Assembly (NCBI RefSeq): GCF_004358185.1 | Contig: NZ_SMUV01000052.1 | Coordinates: forward strand, 1 to 64,000 | DNA: 64,000 nt | Direction of reading: 5' to 3' | Source: Antarcticimicrobium luteum | GTDB taxonomy: Bacteria > Pseudomonadota > Alphaproteobacteria > Rhodobacterales > Rhodobacteraceae | Notes under the pieces: generated by a model | Database searches by the model: none | Told to the model about the DNA's origin: nothing | The model's input: the letters and a program-made list of their open reading frames with translations, nothing else | Program-made: the position numbers and the translations under genes | Shown here: positions 27,106 through 36,128 of the stretch, piece by piece | How the letters are laid out: each line of letters begins with the position of its first letter | How positions within the stretch are numbered: position 1 is the first letter of the stretch

Positions 27106-29657
27106 TTGATCTGGATCGCATCTGGCAGAAATACGCGGTGGTTGCCGGGGTTTTCGAGGACCGCCCCGATTTCCGCTTCGACCCGGAACGATACGGCGAC
27201 CAGGTTCCCGATCTGGCCGGGGATCCCGAGGGCCTGCGCCAGCATTTCGAGGACCAGGGCCGGGCCGATGGTCGTCTGCCGACGTTTTACGCCGAGATTC
27301 ATGAGAAAACCCCTGAAATAGACACTGTTCTGGCCGATCTTGTCATCGATCCGGATCTCAGAACCGCCATCTCCGAGGGGCAGCCGGACGCGTGCCACCT
27401 GGCCTGCGAGATCATTCACCTGGGCGATCCGGTCGATGCCCAGGTGTCAGATTTCTCGATGAGCCAGTACTGGGAGGACCATATCGATATCGGGCGGGTC
27501 AAGATGGATCCGCTGCTGCATTACCTGCTTTATGGCGCGGCCGAGGGCCGGACCACGCTGGGCGATCTGCGCGAGCGGTTGCGGCACGGACGCGGCCGCT
27601 ATTCCCCCGACCGGCCGACCTGCATCATCGCGGTGCATGAATTCTCCCGCACGGGGGCGCCGGTCGTCGGGCTCGATCTGGTGCGCGAAGCGGCGCGCAG
27701 CCACAATGTGATCGTCCTGTCCCGGCGCGACGGGCCGCTGCTGGAGGATTTCCTGGATCACGCCTGCGAGGTGCTGATCACCGACCAGCCGCTGAAGGAA
27801 TATGGTTTCTATTCCGAAGAGATTTTCTCGAAGGTCGAGTTTGCCATTCTCAATTCGGTGGAATGCTATGTCTTCGTGCCGCTGCTGGTGGCGCGCGATA
27901 TTCCGTTCCTGGCCTATGTGCATGAATATGTCGAATATACCTTTCCGGCCTATAAATCGACCTTCACGGCGTTGTTGACGGATCTTCTGGTGTTCTCCTC
28001 GGAGCATGTGCGCGACAGCTGGGCGGGGCGGCTGAAGGACATCGAGTTCGACCTGGCCCGCGACACGGCGGTGCTGCCGCAGCGGGATTTTGCCATCGGC
28101 GGGGTCGGCGCGGCGGATAAGGCCGAGGCGCGGGCGCGTCTGTCCGAGCTTGTCGGGCGCGATCTGTCGGAGGCGCGGCTGATTTGCGGGGCCGGCCACC
28201 TGCAATGGCGCAAGGGCACGGACATCTTCGCGATGGCGGCGCAGATCTGCCGGTCCCGCGATCCCGATACCGTGTTCCTGTGGATCGGCGACGGGCTGAA
28301 CTTCGAGGATATGCACTTTGGCGCCTGGATAAGCTATCATCTGGGCCAGATCGGCGCCGACGATCCGGCGGGCAACCTGTTCCTGCTGCCGGCCGGCCCG
28401 GCCTATCCCGATGTGCTGGCGGCCTCGGATGCGATGTTCGTCTCCTCCCGGCTCGATCCGCTGCCGAACGTGGTCTTCGACGCGCTCGACCGCGGCTGCC
28501 GGATCGTGCAGTTCGAGGGCGCCTCGGGATTCGGCGATCCGGTCTACCGCGCCTCGGATCATTTCACCGCGGTCGAATACGGCAATCCGGAGGCCGCTGC
28601 CACGGCGCTCCTGGCGCTTCCGCGCAAGGAGGCCACCGCCGAGAAGACCGCGCCGCCGCCGCGGCCGAAGCTGTTCGCGCGGCTGCGCGACGCGCTGTAC
28701 CAGCGACTGGCGCAGCAGCGCTATTTCGTCCGCGGGGCGAGCGAGATCGCCGTGCCGGTGATCTTTGCCGCAGAAGACGACGACTCACCGCTGCGCATCC
28801 GCGAGCGCGAGAAGATGCTGCGCTATCGCCGCCGGCTGATCTGGCGCGATCTGACCGAGGTGGAGGAGGAGCTGGAGCGGTCCGACAACTGGATCCACCG
28901 CAACTGCCGGGTGGCGCCCTTTGGCACCGTAACCGCCGCGGAGGTGCCCGATTTCTCGATGCACATTCACGCCTATTACACCGACGATCTGGCCGAGGAT
29001 ATGCAAAGCTATCGCGCCTACCACCTGGCGCAGCGGATCGTGGTGACCACCGACAGCGAGAAGAAGGCCGACGAGATCCGCACCATCATGGGCGTCGAGG
29101 GGCTGGACCCCGAGGTGGTGCTGGTGCCGAACCGGGGCCGCGACATCCTGCCGTTCATGGAGCTGTTCCATGAGGGCGGCGCCGCCGGCAGCGATGAGAT
29201 CTGGTGCCACCTGCACCAGAAGAAGTCGCTCTCTACCAGCGATAGGGGGGACATCTGGCGGCGGTTCCTGATGCGCATTCTTCTGGGCGACGCGTCGCGG
29301 ATCTCGGGGGCAATCGCGCGGATCGGCGAGGCGGGGACCGGACTGGTCGCGCCCTTCGATCCCTATCACGTCCCCTGGAACGCCTCGCGCGCGCTGCTGC
29401 CCAAATTCGCCGACCGCCTGCCGGGGCCGATGCCGGGCAATCCGCTGCTGTTCCCGGTCGGAAACATGTTCTGGACCCGGCGCCCGGTTGTGCTGGCGAT
29501 GAACGAGGTTTTCGGGCAGAACTACCCCTGGCCCAACGAGCCGATCGCCAATGACGGAACGGAATTCCACCTGATCGAGCGGCTCTGGCCCGCGATGGCC
29601 GCCCATCTGGGGATGGAGGCGGTCTTTGTGCACAAGTTGGACGAGCAGAGGGTCTGA
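27102..29657 (+). CDS. Large glycosyltransferase: GT4-like domain fused to a rhamnan synthesis F (RgpF) domain
   Basis: An 851-residue cytosolic protein. Residues 1-165 are a roseobacter-type leader region with the motif MDPLLHYLLYGAAEGR. Residues about 170-500 form a GT-B (GT4-like) domain with HEFSRTGAPVVGLDLV, GAGHLQWRKGTDIF and VSSRLDPLPNVVFDAL. Residues about 620-850 match the rhamnan synthesis protein F family (MHIHAYYTDDL, VPNRGRDILPF, LHQKKS). RgpF proteins take part in making rhamnose polymers and glycan side chains, consistent with the rml operon. The ATG at 27102 overlaps the preceding stop. Roles of the two halves are inferred from family. Confidence 0.85.
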   Translation: MIDLDRIWQKYAVVAGVFEDRPDFRFDPERYGDQVPDLAGDPEGLRQHFEDQGRADGRLPTFYAEIHEKTPEIDTVLADLVIDPDLRTAISEGQPDACHLACEIIHLGDPVDAQVSDFSMSQYWEDHIDIGRVKMDPLLHYLLYGAAEGRTTLGDLRERLRHGRGRYSPDRPTCIIAVHEFSRTGAPVVGLDLVREAARSHNVIVLSRRDGPLLEDFLDHACEVLITDQPLKEYGFYSEEIFSKVEFAILNSVECYVFVPLLVARDIPFLAYVHEYVEYTFPAYKSTFTALLTDLLVFSSEHVRDSWAGRLKDIEFDLARDTAVLPQRDFAIGGVGAADKAEARARLSELVGRDLSEARLICGAGHLQWRKGTDIFAMAAQICRSRDPDTVFLWIGDGLNFEDMHFGAWISYHLGQIGADDPAGNLFLLPAGPAYPDVLAASDAMFVSSRLDPLPNVVFDALDRGCRIVQFEGASGFGDPVYRASDHFTAVEYGNPEAAATALLALPRKEATAEKTAPPPRPKLFARLRDALYQRLAQQRYFVRGASEIAVPVIFAAEDDDSPLRIREREKMLRYRRRLIWRDLTEVEEELERSDNWIHRNCRVAPFGTVTAAEVPDFSMHIHAYYTDDLAEDMQSYRAYHLAQRIVVTTDSEKKADEIRTIMGVEGLDPEVVLVPNRGRDILPFMELFHEGGAAGSDEIWCHLHQKKSLSTSDRGDIWRRFLMRILLGDASRISGAIARIGEAGTGLVAPFDPYHVPWNASRALLPKFADRLPGPMPGNPLLFPVGNMFWTRRPVVLAMNEVFGQNYPWPNEPIANDGTEFHLIERLWPAMAAHLGMEAVFVHKLDEQRV

Positions 29658-29663
29658 GGCTGA

Positions 29664-30665
29664 ATGGAAGTCATCCTGCATATTGGCATGGGGAAAACAG
29701 GGACGTCTTCCATTCAGACGGCCTTGGCGAATAGCGGGGGGCAACTCGCCGAAAGGGGGTACAGCTATCTGGGGATGTGGTTCGACCTTATCGAGCCGCG
29801 CTTTCATGGAATCGCGGGGCAGGGCGCCTTCTTTCAGTCTGCGCCGGAGGAGATGAAGGATCACGCCCGGAAATTCCTCGCCGCCCTGCGGGAAAAGGCG
29901 GCACAGAGCGGGGTGAACCGTTTTATCCTGTCGAACGAGGACATTTATGCGGGGGTCTGCCAAATCGCGCCCTTCGTATCCGAACTGAGACAGCATGCTG
30001 CGGTCCGCCTGATCGCTTATGTCCGCGATCCCTATGAGTGGCTGCCTTCCGCCTATAGCCAGTGGGCAATCTTTCACAAACTGCATCCCGGCAGGATTCA
30101 GTCGTATCAGGAGTTCTCCCGCCATATCGTGAAGGTCTATTCCGGGTTTCAGCTCTGGGAAGCTGATTTTCACGACATCCTCACCGTCCGGCCCTTCATG
30201 AAGTCCGGCAATGTGGTCGAGGATTTCTCCGCGGTTCTGGGACTGCCGCTCGAGGTTCCGGAGCAACGGATGCTGGAGCAGATCGACGTGGCCGAGGGCG
30301 TGCTGCGTGCCATTTACAATGACAGGCTGCGGGACGGCGTGGTTCCTGAGGTTTTCCAGAACGCGTTTCGCGGTGTTAATTTCAGCAAAACGCCGAGGGT
30401 CGAGGAGATTCTGGACCGGTCGTTCTCTTATCAGGACACCGGGCAGGTCATCCTCGAAAACAAACATCTGTTTGAGTTCATAAATGAGAAATTTAGCATT
30501 GATTTCACCCGGCAGGTTCATACGCCGCCGGCGCCGCCCGATGCCGCGGCGGCCAGAGAGCGTTTGCTTGAGCATGTTCTGCAAATCGTGGTGCAACAGG
30601 CCGACCGGATCACGGAGCTTGAGCGGGCCGTCACCCGACTCCAGAACGAACAAGTAAAGCCATGA
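29664..30665 (+). CDS. Sulfotransferase-fold protein 6
   Basis: A 333-residue protein with the P-loop ILHIGMGKTGTSSIQ at residues 4-18 and the 3'-phosphate block YVRDPYEWLPSAYSQW. Both are close to textbook sulfotransferase motifs. The C-terminal 40 residues are strongly helical (REIT/ELERAVTRL-type heptads) and could form a short coiled coil. It begins 6 bases after the RgpF-fusion gene and is probably cotranscribed with it, so a rhamnose-containing acceptor is a reasonable guess. Confidence 0.8.
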   Translation: MEVILHIGMGKTGTSSIQTALANSGGQLAERGYSYLGMWFDLIEPRFHGIAGQGAFFQSAPEEMKDHARKFLAALREKAAQSGVNRFILSNEDIYAGVCQIAPFVSELRQHAAVRLIAYVRDPYEWLPSAYSQWAIFHKLHPGRIQSYQEFSRHIVKVYSGFQLWEADFHDILTVRPFMKSGNVVEDFSAVLGLPLEVPEQRMLEQIDVAEGVLRAIYNDRLRDGVVPEVFQNAFRGVNFSKTPRVEEILDRSFSYQDTGQVILENKHLFEFINEKFSIDFTRQVHTPPAPPDAAAARERLLEHVLQIVVQQADRITELERAVTRLQNEQVKP

Positions 30666-30710
30666 TGAAAATCTGGATGAAGCACCGGCCTCTCCAGGCA
30701 TCGCTCAGCT

Positions 30711-32618
30711 ATGGAAAATAATATGACATCCCGTAAATCGACTAAGGCCAAAGGTTCCCGCCGCGGCCGCTCCCGCGCCCCCGCCCGCACCGCCCTTGTC
30801 GTCCTCGGCATGCATCGCTCCGGCACCTCGGCCCTGGCCGGGGTTCTGGGGCATATGGGCGGCGATCTGCCGAAGGATCTGATGGGGCCCGCCGACATGA
30901 ATGCAAAGGGTTTTTTCGAATCCAACCGCATTACCGGGCTCAATGACAAGCTGCTCGCCTCCGCCGGGTATACCTGGTTCAGCCTGCCGCGGTTTCCGGC
31001 GACCTGGTTCGCCTCGCCCAAGGCGGATGAATTCCTCGAACAGACGGTGGAGGCGATCGAGGCCGAATACGGCCGGTCTCATCTTTTCGTGATGAAGGAT
31101 CCGCGTCTTTGCCGTCTCATGCCCTTCTGGCAGCGGGCCCTGTCCGATGCGGGATGCCGCCCGGTCTATGCCTGCATCCACAGGCATCCGCTTGCGGTCG
31201 CGGCATCGCTGGCCCATTGGGCCAATTATGAACAGGGGTATGGTCTGCTGCTGTGGCTGCGCCATGTCCTCGATGCCGAGGCGGAAACCCGCGGCAGTCC
31301 TCGCGTCTTTACCTCTTATGACCGGCTGATGACCGACTGGGGGCAGGAGGTCGAGCGAATCGGGTCCGGGCTGGACATCGCATGGCCCCGCGACATTGCG
31401 ACGGCCGCCCCGTCTGTGAACAGCTTTCTGAGCGACAGCCTTCGCCATTTCTCGAATGGCGATCAGGCCATTCAGTATAGCCACAGTCTGCCGGAAAGAA
31501 TCGAAGAGACCTTCTCGATTCTGGAATCCTGGGCGGCCGGGGGGGAGGACGCGGCAGACCATGAAACCCTGGACAGGATCCGTTCAAGCCTTGATCTGTC
31601 CGAGTCTTCTTTCGTGGGGGCGGTGTGCCGGGGGCAGGAATTGCGTCTGCATGGCCAGCACTTGCAGCGGCAGATCGAGGAGCTGTCCGGTGAACTGGAG
31701 AAGGTCAGAGCGCAATCGCAGTCTCATGCCGTCAATCACGCCACCGAACAGAAAAGCCGGGGCGCCGCTGAGCAGAGGCTGAAAGAGGTCTCCGAGGCCC
31801 TGGAGCAGACGCGTCTGGACGCCAGCGGTCTCGGTGAAAGGATGGCGGCGGAACTGGCGGCCCGAACTGCAGCCGAACAGGAGGTGGAACAGCTGGCCAC
31901 CGCTTTGGCGGAAAGCAGGGGCGAAGGTCACAGATTGAATGCCCACGTCCAGGCGGTGGAAGCTGAGCGGGCGGATCTGGAAACTGCCGTCGAGAGCCAG
32001 CGGCAAGCCCTAACCGAGGCGGAACAGGCCAATCATCACCTGCAGAGCGCCCTGGCACAACGCAGCCAGGAGGCGGAGGACCTCCACCGTCAGCATCTCG
32101 GGGACCGCGAGAAAATCGCCGGCCTGGAGGCCGCCGTCGCCGCGGTCCGGAAGGACTACGAGGATGTCACCAGGCGCGCGGACCGGGATGCCGAGCATCT
32201 GCAGGACATGACCAGGCGCTACGCGTTGATCATGCAGGACCGGCTGAATGAGCGGCTGAACCGCAGCGATCCCGGTGAGAAGCTGGCCGAAATGGAGAAG
32301 AAATTCAATCTGCGGCTGGAACAGCTGTCGGAAGAGAACGACAGCTTGCGCGGCCGGCTCGATGAGACCCGGCGCCTGGCCGAGGAAGACAAGCGTGCGA
32401 CATCCGCCGAACACGAGCGGATACGGGGACAGTACGACGCGCAGCTCAGGGATCTCGAAGCCGAGCGCGAAGAGCTGCGCGCCCGTGTCGAGCAGGAGCG
32501 GACTGACCTGGGGGGCAGGATCAGCGAACTTGAGCAGTATGTTCAGGCACTTCTGCAGAGCACCTCCTGGCGCGTTACCGGACCTTTGCGCCGGGTGTCC
32601 CGGCTGCTGCGTAAATGA
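30711..32618 (+). CDS. Sulfotransferase-fold protein 7 with a long coiled-coil tail
   Basis: A 635-residue protein. A basic N-terminus precedes a P-loop VVLGMHRSGTSALA at residues 31-44. The sulfotransferase-like domain runs to about residue 290, with the 3'-phosphate block IHRHPLAVAASLAHW. Residues about 310-610 are an almost unbroken coiled coil rich in Glu, Gln, Arg and Leu. The last 25 residues contain STSWRVTGPLRR, a tail also seen at the ends of coiled coils in bacterial polysaccharide glycosyl- and methyltransferases. The coiled coil may act as a ruler or scaffold, as in WbdD-type proteins; this is inference. ATG 30711 or 30723 could be the start. Confidence 0.75.
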   Translation: MENNMTSRKSTKAKGSRRGRSRAPARTALVVLGMHRSGTSALAGVLGHMGGDLPKDLMGPADMNAKGFFESNRITGLNDKLLASAGYTWFSLPRFPATWFASPKADEFLEQTVEAIEAEYGRSHLFVMKDPRLCRLMPFWQRALSDAGCRPVYACIHRHPLAVAASLAHWANYEQGYGLLLWLRHVLDAEAETRGSPRVFTSYDRLMTDWGQEVERIGSGLDIAWPRDIATAAPSVNSFLSDSLRHFSNGDQAIQYSHSLPERIEETFSILESWAAGGEDAADHETLDRIRSSLDLSESSFVGAVCRGQELRLHGQHLQRQIEELSGELEKVRAQSQSHAVNHATEQKSRGAAEQRLKEVSEALEQTRLDASGLGERMAAELAARTAAEQEVEQLATALAESRGEGHRLNAHVQAVEAERADLETAVESQRQALTEAEQANHHLQSALAQRSQEAEDLHRQHLGDREKIAGLEAAVAAVRKDYEDVTRRADRDAEHLQDMTRRYALIMQDRLNERLNRSDPGEKLAEMEKKFNLRLEQLSEENDSLRGRLDETRRLAEEDKRATSAEHERIRGQYDAQLRDLEAEREELRARVEQERTDLGGRISELEQYVQALLQSTSWRVTGPLRRVSRLLRK

Positions 32619-32632
32619 CCGGACGTGGACGT

Positions 32633-32655
32633 GCCGCCGCGCTGGTCGCGGCGGC
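32633..32655. terminator. GC-rich hairpin between convergent genes
   Basis: A perfect 9-bp stem (32633-32641 with 32647-32655) and a 5-base loop lie between the convergent stops of the sulfotransferase genes at 32618 and 32662. No T-run follows on either strand, so termination activity is uncertain. Confidence 0.4.
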
Positions 32656-32661
32656 GGCCTC

Positions 32662-33399
32662 CTAGTGTCTGAGCCGGTGGCCGAGAATCTCCTGCACGCG
32701 CTCGGGATCCGGAACCTCGCCGAGGAAATCGAAGATTTCCGTCACATAGCTTATGCCGGCGGCGAATTTCTCATACTGGATGGTAAAGCAGCATTCGGGA
32801 TGGCTGACTGAAAAACTGCGGAAAAGCGTTTCCGCGCGGCTCAGGATGCTCTCGATTTTCGCCGCCGGGAGCTTGCTCCACCAACTGGAATTGGCGACCG
32901 CCGCATGATCGCGGGTCTGGAACAGGAACCGGCTGTTCGGAAACGCTCTTCTGAGGGTTTCGAGGTGAGCGGTGAAGAACGCCGGATCTTCGTGAAAGCG
33001 GATTTCCTTGAAGCCGCAGACGCGGCACCCCGGCCCCGGGCGGAGAACCTGGTTGACGAACATATCCATCAGCGCGCGTTCCATCGCATCGGGATCGACG
33101 TTTTCGGCCCCGTACCAGGGATCCTTGGCGGTCCCGAGGATGTCCTGCAGGAAGCTGTGCCGCCCGGCCTCCGGCTTGAGAATGTCCTCTCGCCGCCAGA
33201 CGTAATTCTCGTTGTCCCGCACGTAACTGGACACCTTCGACAGGAAATAGGTCAGATTCCCGTTTTCCCCGCGGATGCAGTAGCCGGGGATGGAGTTGAG
33301 GAGCCGTTGAGTCAGGGTCGAGCCCGAGCGCCCGTAGGTGACCAGGAAAACATAGCCCTCCGAGGGCGCGTATAGGGTCGGGTAGAGGGGGGGGCCCAT
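32662..33399 (-). CDS. Sulfotransferase-fold protein 8
   Basis: A 245-residue protein of the Stf0/sulfotransferase type. The 5'-loop is FLVTYGRSGSTLTQRLL (about residues 18-34) and the 3'-phosphate region is FQTRDHAAVANSSWW. VCGFKEIRFHED is a typical mid-domain strand of these enzymes. A good GGAG site precedes the ATG at 33399. Codons 2-5 contain eight consecutive C (complement of 33387-33394), so slippage here would shift the frame at the very start of the protein. Confidence 0.8.
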   Translation of the reverse strand: MGPPLYPTLYAPSEGYVFLVTYGRSGSTLTQRLLNSIPGYCIRGENGNLTYFLSKVSSYVRDNENYVWRREDILKPEAGRHSFLQDILGTAKDPWYGAENVDPDAMERALMDMFVNQVLRPGPGCRVCGFKEIRFHEDPAFFTAHLETLRRAFPNSRFLFQTRDHAAVANSSWWSKLPAAKIESILSRAETLFRSFSVSHPECCFTIQYEKFAAGISYVTEIFDFLGEVPDPERVQEILGHRLRH

Positions 33400-33509
33400 C
33401 GGTACTCCAGTCTGTCCTGTGTGTCTTGCGATCCGGCCGGGGGGCAGGTTTCAGGCCTCCCCCCCAGTCTTGCCGCCTGTCTTGCCGCCTGTTTTGCCCG
33501 CGCGGCGTC

Positions 33510-36128
33510 TCAGGCCGGGACGCGTCTGGGCGCGCGCAGCCTGGTGATCAGATCCTCAAGGGCCGTGATGTTCCGGTCCCATTGCAGGTTTCGGGCGTGG
33601 GCCACCGCGGCCGCCGCCATATCGATGACGCGGGCTCTGTCACCGGCCAGAGTCTTCAAAAGGGCTTCGGCCTGCTCGACATAGGAGTCCTCCGCCAGCA
33701 GGAAGCCGTTGCGGTCATGCAGGACGACCTCTTCGATCGCCCCGACATCGGTGGCGATCACCGGCACGCCGTTGGACATGGCATCGATGATCGCCAAGGG
33801 CAGCCCCTCGTAGCGGGACGGGTGGATCAGCACATCCGCCCAGGCGAGGGTCGCCCTCACCTGGGCGCTGTTGTAGAGCGGCGGCTCGACCTCGATGCCG
33901 CTGGCGCTGGGGTAGACGTGCTCCTTGCCGGTGACGATCGCCTTGCCGATGATCCGCCATTCGACCCAGTCCCCCTGCGTCCGGTCGATCAGCCTGATCA
34001 GGCGGTCCATCCCCTTCTGGTACTCCAGCCGGCCGAGGAACAGCGCCCGAAGCGGACGCTCCGCTTCGTCCGCCGGGTTGCGGGCCGCAACCCGTTCGGC
34101 AACCTGGTCCAGATCCGCCGTGCGGGTCAGGATACCCGGTCCGTTCCGCACCTTGACCAGTTTCTCAGAAGGGATGCCATTGCGGTGGAACCAGTCGGCG
34201 AGTTGTTGCGAGCAGGTCAGGATGGCCTCGCAGGCGTGTTCGAAAGCCAGGCTCTGGAGCGGGTAGCCGACGGGCTGGCCCTCACTCGTCAGCTCGAGGA
34301 TGTGCTGGTGGTCGAGGCACAGGACGCCGGCGCGTTTCAGGTCGCCGGCGAGGTTGTAGAAATCCGAACTGTGGCAGTTGATGGCGACGTCGATCCCCTC
34401 GAACAGGCTGGCCGCGATACGGGCCTCCTTCCTGCCGAGTTCCGCGGCGAGAAAGGTCCCCAGGTAGGGGCCGCGCGCGAATTTGGTCAGCGCGTCGGAA
34501 TGGTACCAGCTGATCGTCCTGAAGGCGGAACGGAACTCGTCCGGGATGTGCATGTTGCCGGAGCCGAGGCAGACCAGATGGCAGTCATAGAGGGTTCCGG
34601 GCAGCGTGTTGGCGATCTGATAGGCGACGCGCTCCACCCCTCCGAAATCGGCGATCGGCACCACAAAGGCGATCTGCGTCCGGCCGGCGTTCTGCACCGG
34701 CCGGGCGATCTGGACCGAATCCTCGCGCTCGGGGTCGAAGCTGCGGACCCGCCCTTTGCGGTTCTTCGGGCCATTGGTTTGGGGAACCCAGAACCGGGCC
34801 TCCCCGGAATTGTAATTGTCATCAAAGATCTTCAGGCCCACCGAGGCGGCAAGAAGGGTTGAATCCCCGAACGTTTCATCGCGCCCGGACCCGATGCGTA
34901 TTGTCCGGAGCGAGTGCTTTGGCTTGGGCGCGGCCGTGCAGATGGAACTGAACCACTGGCTGCCCTTGTCCCGGCTGATTTTCGACAGGACTTTCGCGGA
35001 TATCATGGTCAGGTCGGGCGGCATCTGCGCGCTGCCCTTGGCCGCGATCTGCTCCGCGTCGAAGGACAGCCCGATCTCCCTGTTTTGCTCCAGTCGCAGG
35101 GAGGCGGCCTTGGCGCCTGTCTCCAGGCGTTGTTCCAGATCCCAGACCGCCCAGGGCAACAGACCTTCCGTCTCGAGCGCGGACAGCGCCGGCCGGCTGG
35201 AGAAGAGGATCTTTCCGGGAAACCCGTAGGCGCCTTGCTTTTCCCGCCACCGGTAGAAATCCTCCTTGAGGCGGTCCAGGGGGAAGGTCTCGAAGTCGGT
35301 CCGGGCCTCGTTCAGATAACAGGCCCCCTCCGGCGTGATCAGGGCGAATTTCGCCTCGGGATCATCGTCGCGGTTCCGGGTCAGATCGCGCGGGCGATCG
35401 AGCCAGCGGTGTTTCGAGAGCATATACGCCCGGATCTTCTGATCCGAGCGTATGGATTCGCGCAACATGCTTTCCGGGCGTTGCCGGTATCTGAAATCGA
35501 TCCCGGGAAGATACTGACCGGTCACAAACCCCGCATCGATTGCCGAGAACCAGAAATCCCAGTCCTCGTAGCCGTGTTTCATCGCCTCGTCGTAGCGGAC
35601 CCCCGCGTCGAATACCCGCCTGCGGACAAGGCTTCCGGCCTCGCAGATGTTCAGCTCGGCGTGCAGGGCGGTATTGTAGCGGCCCTGCATGCTGCACATG
35701 TTGTTGAGGCCGATCATCTTGATATCGGGATAGAACCAGTCCGCCTCGGGATGCGCGTCGAGGGCGTCGAGCATGTTGCGGACGGACCGCCGCGAGAGGC
35801 GGTTGTCGGCGTCGAGAAAATAGATCCCCTCCAGATCGGGCCACGTCGCCAGGGCCACGTCGATCCCGGTGTTGCGGGCGCCACTGAGTCCCTGGTTGGT
35901 CTGCCGGATATAGCGGAACGGAACCGGGGCGGCGGCGGCGGCGGCCAGCCCGGCCCTGTGGCTGGACGCAAATGGGCAGCCATCGTTGACCAGGACGATG
36001 CCGTATCTGTTTTCGCCGTTCTGATCGAGCGCGCTGGCCAGCGCCTCCCAGACCAGCCCCGAATGCTTGAAGAGTGGTATGACGATGGCAAGGCGCGGCG
36101 GGGTGGAGGGGCGGCCGGGATCACTCAT
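33510..36128 (-). CDS. Bifunctional glycosyltransferase: GT2 domain fused to GT4 domain
   Basis: An 872-residue fusion. The N-terminal GT2 domain (residues about 10-280) has AIVIPLFKHSGLV, ILVNDG-type and NQGLSGARNTG blocks and the metal-binding FLDADNR. A linker of about 200 residues follows. The C-terminal GT4 domain (about 490-870) has FGGVERVAYQIA, LFLGRLEYQKGMDRL and the donor-binding E-x7-E region around SRYEGLPLAIIDAM. It could add two different sugars in a row. The ATG at 36128 overlaps the upstream stop as ATGA, so it is coupled to the unrecognised 36125 gene. Sugar specificity is unknown. Confidence 0.85.
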   Translation of the reverse strand: MSDPGRPSTPPRLAIVIPLFKHSGLVWEALASALDQNGENRYGIVLVNDGCPFASSHRAGLAAAAAAPVPFRYIRQTNQGLSGARNTGIDVALATWPDLEGIYFLDADNRLSRRSVRNMLDALDAHPEADWFYPDIKMIGLNNMCSMQGRYNTALHAELNICEAGSLVRRRVFDAGVRYDEAMKHGYEDWDFWFSAIDAGFVTGQYLPGIDFRYRQRPESMLRESIRSDQKIRAYMLSKHRWLDRPRDLTRNRDDDPEAKFALITPEGACYLNEARTDFETFPLDRLKEDFYRWREKQGAYGFPGKILFSSRPALSALETEGLLPWAVWDLEQRLETGAKAASLRLEQNREIGLSFDAEQIAAKGSAQMPPDLTMISAKVLSKISRDKGSQWFSSICTAAPKPKHSLRTIRIGSGRDETFGDSTLLAASVGLKIFDDNYNSGEARFWVPQTNGPKNRKGRVRSFDPEREDSVQIARPVQNAGRTQIAFVVPIADFGGVERVAYQIANTLPGTLYDCHLVCLGSGNMHIPDEFRSAFRTISWYHSDALTKFARGPYLGTFLAAELGRKEARIAASLFEGIDVAINCHSSDFYNLAGDLKRAGVLCLDHQHILELTSEGQPVGYPLQSLAFEHACEAILTCSQQLADWFHRNGIPSEKLVKVRNGPGILTRTADLDQVAERVAARNPADEAERPLRALFLGRLEYQKGMDRLIRLIDRTQGDWVEWRIIGKAIVTGKEHVYPSASGIEVEPPLYNSAQVRATLAWADVLIHPSRYEGLPLAIIDAMSNGVPVIATDVGAIEEVVLHDRNGFLLAEDSYVEQAEALLKTLAGDRARVIDMAAAAVAHARNLQWDRNITALEDLITRLRAPRRVPA

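Noticed and set aside
28785-30701. A 638-codon open frame on the minus strand
   Set aside because: Antisense to the RgpF fusion and a sulfotransferase gene; no recognisable domain.
33451-33510. Short tandem repeat CTTGCCGCCTGT (two copies) after the GT2-GT4 gene
   Set aside because: Only two short copies in non-coding DNA; no hairpin or known function.
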